NCBI RefSeq assembly: GCF_024438035.1
Contig: NZ_JANFQF010000002.1
Span: 124,001-188,000 of the forward strand
Length of the DNA stretch: 64,000 bases
Origin: Rhodococcus tibetensis
GTDB lineage: Bacteria; Actinomycetota; Actinomycetes; Mycobacteriales; Mycobacteriaceae
Direction of reading: 5' to 3'
Shown here: piece by piece, positions 59,012 through 64,000 of the stretch
How the letters are laid out: each line of letters begins with the position of its first letter
How positions within the stretch are numbered: position 1 is the stretch's first letter
Made by a program: the position numbers and the translations under genes
Notes under the pieces: generated by a model
Told to the model about the DNA's origin: nothing
The model's database searches: none
Seen by the model: only the letters and a program-made list of their open reading frames with translations

Positions 59012-60571
59012 TCACTCGTCCACGTAACGTGGGAAAACGCCCGAGGGTGCGGGCAGCGGCGTGCCGGCCACGATGCGGGTGGTGAGGTCGGCGAACTGTC
59101 GTGCCTCAGCCTTCTGGCCCAGCAGGTCCAGAATCTTCTCCGCTGCGTTCGGCATCACCGGCTGCACCAGAATTCCGACGATGCGCACCACCTCGAGCGT
59201 CACATACAGCACCGTGGCCATTCGGGCGGGGTCCGTCTTGCGCAGCACCCACGGTTCCTGCTTGGAGAAGTACCGGTTGGTCTCACCGAGAACCGACCAG
59301 ATCGCTTCCAGTGCGAGGTGCAACGCCTGGACGTCGTACTCGGCGCGGCACTTGGCCAGTAGAGCGTCGGCCGACGCGAGCATCGCGGTGTCTTCGTCGG
59401 TGAGTTCGCCGGGCGTCGGAACCTGGGCGTCACAGTTCTTCGCCACCATCGACAGTGAGCGCTGGGCCAGGTTGCCCAGCTCGTTGGCCAGGTCGGCATT
59501 GATGCGCGTGACGATGGCCTCGTGGCTGTAGCTGCCGTCCTGCCCGTACGAGATCTCCCGCAACAGGAAGAAGCGGACGGCGTCGAGGCCGTACTGCTCG
59601 ACCATGGCGACCGGGTCGACGACGTTGCCGACCGACTTCGACATCTTCTCGCCCTTGTTGTAGAGGAACCCGTGCACGAAGACCCGCTTCGGCAACTCGA
59701 TCCCCGCCGACATGAGGAATGCCGGCCAGTACACGGTGTGGAATCGGGTGATGTCCTTGCCGATGATGTGGAGATTCGCGGGCCAGAACTTGCCGAACTG
59801 CTCGGACTCCGTGTCGGGGTAGCCGGCGCCGGTGAGGTAGTTGGTGAGGGCGTCGACCCACACGTACATGACGTGCTCGGGGTGTTCGGGAACCGGAACG
59901 CCCCAGTCGAAGGTGGTACGGGAGATCGACAGATCCTTCAGGCCGCCCTTGACGAAGCTGACGATTTCGTTGCGGCGCGTCGCCGGCGCGATGAAGTCCG
60001 GGTTCTCCTCGTACAACCGCAGCAGCTTGTCCTGATACTCGGACAGCTTGAAGAAGTAGGTCGACTCCTCGGTCCACTCGACCGGCGTCCCGGTCTCGGT
60101 GGACAGCCGCGAGCCGTCCTCCTGGAGCGTCGTCTCGGCCTCGGTGTAAAAGGCTTCGTCCCGCACCGAGTACCAGCCCGAGTACGTGTCCAGGTAGATG
60201 TCACCGCCCTCGAGCATCTTCTGCCAGATCGCCTTGCTGGCTTCTTCGTGATCGGTATCCGTGGTGCGGATGAACCGGTCGTACGAAATGTTCAAGGTCT
60301 TGTCGAGGGCCTCGAACACGTCGGAGTTCCTGGCGGCGAGCTCGCGGACGTCGATACCTTCCTTGATCGCCGTCTGCTGCATCTTCAGGCCGTGCTCGTC
60401 GGTTCCGGTCAGGAAGAAGACGTCGAACCCGTCGAGGCGCTTGAATCGTGCCAGTGCGTCCGAGGAGATGTACTCGTACGCGTGACCGATGTGCGGGACG
60501 CCGTTGGGGTACGCGATCGCCGTCGTCAGGTAGAAAGGTGGCCGCGAAGCGGTGGAGTCAGCAGCATTCAT
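59012..60571 (-). CDS. metG: methionyl-tRNA synthetase
   Basis: 519 residues. Charges tRNA-Met. Class I motifs: HIGH in [11 protein letters not shown] near residue 25 and KMSKS in [10 protein letters not shown] near residue 310; [14 protein letters not shown] near 55. It is the short form without the knuckle cysteines of the long enzyme and without the C-terminal dimer domain. Divergent from tatD, as in M. tuberculosis (Rv1007c/Rv1008). Confidence 0.95.
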   Translation of the reverse strand: MNAADSTASRPPFYLTTAIAYPNGVPHIGHAYEYISSDALARFKRLDGFDVFFLTGTDEHGLKMQQTAIKEGIDVRELAARNSDVFEALDKTLNISYDRFIRTTDTDHEEASKAIWQKMLEGGDIYLDTYSGWYSVRDEAFYTEAETTLQEDGSRLSTETGTPVEWTEESTYFFKLSEYQDKLLRLYEENPDFIAPATRRNEIVSFVKGGLKDLSISRTTFDWGVPVPEHPEHVMYVWVDALTNYLTGAGYPDTESEQFGKFWPANLHIIGKDITRFHTVYWPAFLMSAGIELPKRVFVHGFLYNKGEKMSKSVGNVVDPVAMVEQYGLDAVRFFLLREISYGQDGSYSHEAIVTRINADLANELGNLAQRSLSMVAKNCDAQVPTPGELTDEDTAMLASADALLAKCRAEYDVQALHLALEAIWSVLGETNRYFSKQEPWVLRKTDPARMATVLYVTLEVVRIVGILVQPVMPNAAEKILDLLGQKAEARQFADLTTRIVAGTPLPAPSGVFPRYVDE

Positions 60572-60704
60572 GGTGCGACCACTCTATCTGCGCCGCGCGC
60601 TTCCGCGACGCGCAGATTGGGGTAGGCCCGAAATGCGGATCTCTGTCTCACGCGGCGCGTGGGGGCATTGGCGTTCGCGCGGGGTTGCCGTCGACAATGT
60701 GCGC

Positions 60705-61547
60705 ATGAGCAAAGACCGTCCCGCGCCCGAAGCGCCACAACCACTGTTTCCGCTCGTCGATGCGCACACTCATCTCGACGCGTGTGGAGCGTCGGACGCT
60801 GCGAGTGTCAGGAAGATCGTGGACCGGGCGGCCGCTGTCGGTGTGGAACGAGTGGTCACCGTGGCCGACGATCTCGATGCCGCACGGTTCGCCGTCGATG
60901 CGGCGAACTGGGATGCACGGGTGTACGCCGCCGTCGCCATCCACCCGACGAGGGCCAATGTCCTCGACGACTCCACCAAGGCGGAGATCGAGCGACTGGC
61001 TGATGATCCGCGCGTGGTGGCCGTGGGGGAGACGGGCCTCGACTTCTACTGGCCGGGAAAACTCGACGGCTGCGCCACCGTGCCGGAGCAGGAGGAGGGC
61101 TTCCGGTGGCACATCGACCTGGCGAAACGGCTGGGGAAAACCCTGATGATCCACAACAGGGACGCAGATCAGGCGCTGCTGGAAGTGCTGCGCGAGGAGG
61201 GAGCGCCCGAGGTGGTGGTCTTCCATTGCTTCTCCTCGGATGCGGCGATGGCGCGTGAATGCATCGAGGCCGGGTACGTTCTCAGTTTCTCGGGCACCGT
61301 CAGCTTCAAGAACGCGAAGGCGTTGCGGGAGGCGGCGCCCCTCGTGCCCGCCGACCAACTGATCGTCGAGACGGACGCCCCGTTCCTCACCCCGCATCCG
61401 TTCCGGGGAGCTCCCAACGAGCCGTACTGCCTGCCGTACACCGTGCGGGCCCTGGCCGAGGTTCGCGGCGAGGAGCCGGGAGCGCTGGCACGAGCGTCGA
61501 CAATTACCGCGGAGCGGGTATACGGCCTGCGGCCCGTGAGTGGTTAG
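60705..61547 (+). CDS. tatD: TatD-family metal-dependent deoxyribonuclease
   Basis: 280 residues. TIM-barrel hydrolase with metal ligands in DAHTHLD near residue 20, GETGLDFYW near 107, IHNRDAD near 147, VFHCFSSD near 172 and ETDAPFLTPHP near 224. TatD enzymes are nucleases acting on DNA ends. The frame is open upstream of ATG 60705 but starts within the metG promoter area. The last codons lie in a palindromic element (61533-61579). In M. tuberculosis rpfB follows tatD; here a DoxX gene does. Confidence 0.92.
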   Translation: MSKDRPAPEAPQPLFPLVDAHTHLDACGASDAASVRKIVDRAAAVGVERVVTVADDLDAARFAVDAANWDARVYAAVAIHPTRANVLDDSTKAEIERLADDPRVVAVGETGLDFYWPGKLDGCATVPEQEEGFRWHIDLAKRLGKTLMIHNRDADQALLEVLREEGAPEVVVFHCFSSDAAMARECIEAGYVLSFSGTVSFKNAKALREAAPLVPADQLIVETDAPFLTPHPFRGAPNEPYCLPYTVRALAEVRGEEPGALARASTITAERVYGLRPVSG

Positions 61548-61579
61548 CGAGTCCAGCGACTCCTCGACCGCGCACAGGG
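61533..61579. repeat. palindromic element after tatD, copy B
   Basis: CCCGTGAGTGGTT...CGACCGCGCACAGGG, with core GAGTCCAGCGACTCC, is a diverged copy of 51374-51419. It overlaps the tatD stop codon and can form a hairpin, so it may also end transcription. Shared core and flanks over about 46 bases exceed chance. Confidence 0.6.
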
Positions 61580-61683
61580 CCGAAGGCCCTATGTTGAAGT
61601 TTCAACTAAGACATTCTAGGCTGATGGCCGTCACGTAACGGTCGTCCCGATCCGCGGGGACGCCTCGATGAAAGGCATGGTCA

Positions 61684-62124
61684 ATGAACAACCCCGCAGT
61701 TCGCAATCTCGGAATTCTCATCGCCCGGGTAGGCATCGGAGTCATCTTCCTCGCGCACGGGTGGCAGAAGGCCTTCACCAACGGACTGGACAAGCAGACG
61801 GCCGGATTCGAGAGCATGGGTGTCCCTCTCCCCGGCATCTCGGCGTTTGTGGTCACCTGGCTCGAAATCATCGGCGGTCTCGCTCTGATCGTCGGGGCTG
61901 CAGTGCCGGTCTTCGGCATCCTGCTGTTCCTCGACATGGTGGGCGCCTTCTTCATCGCGCACATCGACAAGGGCATTTTCGCCAGTGAGGGCGGGTACGA
62001 ACTGGTCCTCGCCCTCGGCGTCGGCTCCCTGCTTCTCGCGGTGGTCGGCTCCGGCAAGTTCGGTGTCGACGGCCTGCTCGGTGCGAAGCTGCCCTGGGCG
62101 ACGAAGGAAACCGCAAGCGTCTGA
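61684..62124 (+). CDS. DoxX-family membrane protein (copy 2)
   Basis: 146 residues, four membrane spans, starting MNNPAVRNLGILIARVGIG. It shares most motifs with the DoxX protein at 53054-53485 (FLAHGWQKAF, MGVPLPGISAF, FASEGGYELVLALGVGSLLL). The two are paralogues 8 kb apart with different neighbours, so one may be induced separately. A perfect palindrome follows its stop. Confidence 0.86.
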   Translation: MNNPAVRNLGILIARVGIGVIFLAHGWQKAFTNGLDKQTAGFESMGVPLPGISAFVVTWLEIIGGLALIVGAAVPVFGILLFLDMVGAFFIAHIDKGIFASEGGYELVLALGVGSLLLAVVGSGKFGVDGLLGAKLPWATKETASV

Positions 62125-62137
62125 CCCCCGGACGTGG

Positions 62138-62171
62138 AGTGGCAAAGTACGCCGCGGCGTACTTTGCCACT
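62138..62171. terminator. bidirectional terminator between doxX and glnQ
   Basis: A perfect 34-base palindrome, each arm AGTGGCAAAGTACGCCG or its complement, between convergent stops at 62124 and 62179. Confidence 0.75.
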
Positions 62172-62178
62172 ACACGTG

Positions 62179-62943
62179 TCAGAGGACCTTGTTCAGAAAG
62201 TCCTGGGTACGGGCCTCGCGGGGGCTCCCGAAGATCTGCTCGGGTGTTCCCTCCTCGACCACGTAGCCGTCCGCCATGAAGATCACCCGGTCCGCGACCT
62301 CACGGGCGAAGCCCATCTCGTGCGTCACCACCACCATCGTCATGCCACCCTTCGCGAGGTCGCGAAGCACCTGCAGAACCTCCCCGACCATCTCCGGGTC
62401 GAGGGCGCTGGTGGCCTCGTCGAACAGCATGATGTCCGGGTTCATCGCGAGAGCGCGCGCAATCGCGACACGCTGTTTCTGCCCCCCGGACAAGCTCGCA
62501 GGCTTGGCGTCCGCCTTCTCGGCGAGTCCGACCTGATCGAGTAGCCGCACCGCCGTGGCCCGTGCTTCCTCCTTGGAGGCCCGCTTGGTCTGGACGGGCC
62601 CCAGCATCACGTTCTCGATCGCCGTCATGTGCGGGAACAGATTGAAGTGCTGGAACACCATGCCGATGTGCTGACGCACACGGTCGATGTCGATCTTCTT
62701 GTCGCTCACGTCGAAGCTGTCGACGACGACGCTGCCGCCGGTGATGTCCTCGAGTCGGTTGAGGCAGCGCAGGAAGGTGCTCTTGCCGGAGCCGGACGGG
62801 CCGATCACGCAGACCACGTCGCCGCTCTGGATCTCGACGTCGATTCCTTTGAGTACCTCGTTGTCGCCGAACGACTTCTTCAGGCCGCACACACGGATCT
62901 TCGGCTCGGTCGTGGCCACCGGGGACTGGTTCGATTCGGTCAT
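62179..62943 (-). CDS. glnQ: polar amino-acid ABC transporter ATPase
   Basis: 254 residues. Walker [10 protein letters not shown] near residue 44, Q loop FQHFNLFPH, signature LSGGQKQR, Walker [13 protein letters not shown] and switch His in VVTHEMG. The sequence is that of the GlnQ/HisP group energising amino-acid uptake. The ATG (62941-62943) overlaps the permease stop as ATGA; the open extension far upstream overlaps the permease gene and is rejected. Confidence 0.94.
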   Translation of the reverse strand: MTESNQSPVATTEPKIRVCGLKKSFGDNEVLKGIDVEIQSGDVVCVIGPSGSGKSTFLRCLNRLEDITGGSVVVDSFDVSDKKIDIDRVRQHIGMVFQHFNLFPHMTAIENVMLGPVQTKRASKEEARATAVRLLDQVGLAEKADAKPASLSGGQKQRVAIARALAMNPDIMLFDEATSALDPEMVGEVLQVLRDLAKGGMTMVVVTHEMGFAREVADRVIFMADGYVVEEGTPEQIFGSPREARTQDFLNKVL

Positions 62944-64000
62944 CGATTGATCCTCTTCTCGAGGCGGTTCGACAGCTTTGTCAACGCCATGATGATGATG
63001 AAGTACATGACGCCGATGATCAGCCACATGTTGAACGACTGGTAGTTGCGGGCGATGATGATCCGCCCGGTCTGAGTGAGCTCGGCCAGCCCGATCACGG
63101 ACAGGATCGACGTATCTTTCAGCGTGATCACGAATTGGTTGATGTACGACGGGATCATGGTGCGCACGGCCTGCGGCATCACGACCTTCTGCATCGACTT
63201 CAGATAGCTGATGCCGAGGCTTCGCGACGCTTCCATCTGGCCCTTGTCGACCGACAGGATGCCGCCGCGCACGATTTCCGCCATGTAGGCGCCCGCGTTG
63301 AGACTGAGGGTGATGATGCCGGCGGTGAACGCCGACATCTGAAAGTCCAGAGCGGCCGGGATGCCGAAGTAGATGAAGAAGGCTTGCACCAGCAGCGGGG
63401 TTCCGCGGAAGACGTCGACGTAGGTGGTGCCGATTCCGCGGAGCACGATGTTGGTCGACACCCGGAACAGGCCGAAGATCGCACCCAGGACGAGGGCGAT
63501 GGCGATGGAGACGACGGTCAGCAGGACGGTGAGCCACAGTCCTTCGAGGAGAAGTTTCCAGGTGCTTTTGATCAGTCCGAGGATGGAGTTGTCGTCGGTG
63601 CTCGCGTCGGTGTCGAGGTATCGGGCGAGGATGTCTTCGTACTGGCCGTTCGACTTCAGGTTGGCGAGCCCGGCGTTGAACTGCTGCAGGAGCTGCGCGT
63701 TCTGTCCCTTGGCCACGGCGAATCCGTAGCTTGCGCCCGGAACCTTGTCGGTGACGGTCTTGAAACCGTTGCCCTGCTTGATGCCGTAGGCCAGCACCGG
63801 GTAGTCCTCGAACACGGCGGCCGAGTTACCGGTGCGCACCTCGTCGAACATGCTCGACGAGTCGGCGAAGTATTTGGTGGTGAAGCCGTACTGGCTCTTG
63901 ATGGACTCGGCGTACGTCGCGCCTTCGGTGCCGTTCTTGACCGCTACGGACTTGCCGCGCAGATCCTCGTACGAGGCGATCGAGTCGTCGTCCTCGAGCA
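62940..64000 (-). CDS. amino-acid ABC transporter, substrate-binding protein fused to permease (N-terminus beyond window)
   Basis: About 350 residues are visible, open to the right edge. The first part is the second half of a periplasmic-type amino-acid binding domain ([20 protein letters not shown], then [13 protein letters not shown]). It continues without a stop into a HisM/GlnP permease with about five spans, the [10 protein letters not shown] segment and the ATPase-contact loop EASRSLGIS. Fused binding protein and permease are known in Gram-positive amino-acid ABC systems. glnQ follows with a four-base overlap. Substrate is probably glutamine or another polar amino acid. Confidence 0.88.
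   Translation of the reverse strand, partial: LEDDDSIASYEDLRGKSVAVKNGTEGATYAESIKSQYGFTTKYFADSSSMFDEVRTGNSAAVFEDYPVLAYGIKQGNGFKTVTDKVPGASYGFAVAKGQNAQLLQQFNAGLANLKSNGQYEDILARYLDTDASTDDNSILGLIKSTWKLLLEGLWLTVLLTVVSIAIALVLGAIFGLFRVSTNIVLRGIGTTYVDVFRGTPLLVQAFFIYFGIPAALDFQMSAFTAGIITLSLNAGAYMAEIVRGGILSVDKGQMEASRSLGISYLKSMQKVVMPQAVRTMIPSYINQFVITLKDTSILSVIGLAELTQTGRIIIARNYQSFNMWLIIGVMYFIIIMALTKLSNRLEKRINR

Overview
The window is GC-rich, densely coded actinobacterial chromosome. It suggests a mycolic-acid-containing Rhodococcus of the R. jostii/R. opacus type. Reasons: MspA-family outer-membrane porins, a putrescine oxidase very like the Rhodococcus enzyme as I remember it, a triacylglycerol-synthesis gene run, and gene order that follows Mycobacterium tuberculosis (from memory) over long stretches: mprA-mprB-pepD-moaB2-mscL, fmdB-type/formyl-THF ligase/galU/moeA/rimJ/sepX, and arcA/pmt/rsmI/metG/tatD. 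Species assignment is inference.

Layout. (1) 1-8.7 kb: putrescine/GABA catabolism. Putrescine oxidase, aminobutyraldehyde dehydrogenase and a GABA aminotransferase (cut by the left edge) surround a PucR-type regulator, with an NAD-glutamate dehydrogenase upstream of the oxidase. (2) 8.8-13.8 kb: MFS and AEC transporters, a small lipoprotein, a secreted serine hydrolase, and a likely copper-responsive pair (His/Cys-rich DUF6153-like protein plus DUF305 lipoprotein) behind an ATACCC/GGGTAT operator. (3) 13.8-16.7 kb: zinc-independent paralogues of ribosomal proteins S18, S14, L33 and L28, transcribed away from an Mrf/COG0523 protein, L31 type B and L32, with two Zur-like boxes between them. (4) 16.7-21.9 kb: TRIC-type channel protein, then the MprAB two-component system, PepD protease and MoaB2, with CTCAG direct repeats upstream of mprA and pepD. 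(5) 21.9-25.6 kb: two nearly identical 1.4-kb copies of a two-gene porin operon with different upstream regions. (6) 25.6-32.1 kb: mscL, SAF protein, FmdB-type zinc ribbon, 5-formyl-THF cyclo-ligase, galU, moeA, rimJ-like, sepX and tRNA-Ala(CGC).

(7) 32.1-39.2 kb, accessory in character: two coupled small ORFs, an EPSxTT-repeat surface protein, an HExxH protease and a multi-TM MAB_1171c-like protein, then DUF2630, zwf, an EspR-like regulator, a gene-poor 0.6 kb, a 51-codon ORF and an SDR. (8) 39.2-43 kb: ABC exporter and an ECF42-type sigma factor with its DGPF/YciI partner. (9) 43-48.2 kb: lipid run WS/DGAT-plsB-HAD/PlsC fusion. (10) 48.5-53.5 kb: DUF2505, SoxR with nitrobindin, arginine deiminase, ArsC-like reductase, NAD(P)-binding protein, YtrA-type GntR and DoxX. 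(11) 53.5-64 kb: BCCT carrier, protein O-mannosyltransferase, RsmI, DUF2786 protein, MetG, TatD, a second DoxX and a polar amino-acid ABC system whose binding protein and permease are fused (cut by the right edge).

No transposase, integrase, CRISPR array or rRNA was seen. The least conventional parts are the porin-operon duplication, the Zur-controlled divergent ribosomal cluster, the copper-type operator upstream of the DUF6153/DUF305 pair, the in-frame ORF with no start codon behind moaB2, and the small-ORF/repeat-protein/protease/membrane-protein set after tRNA-Ala.
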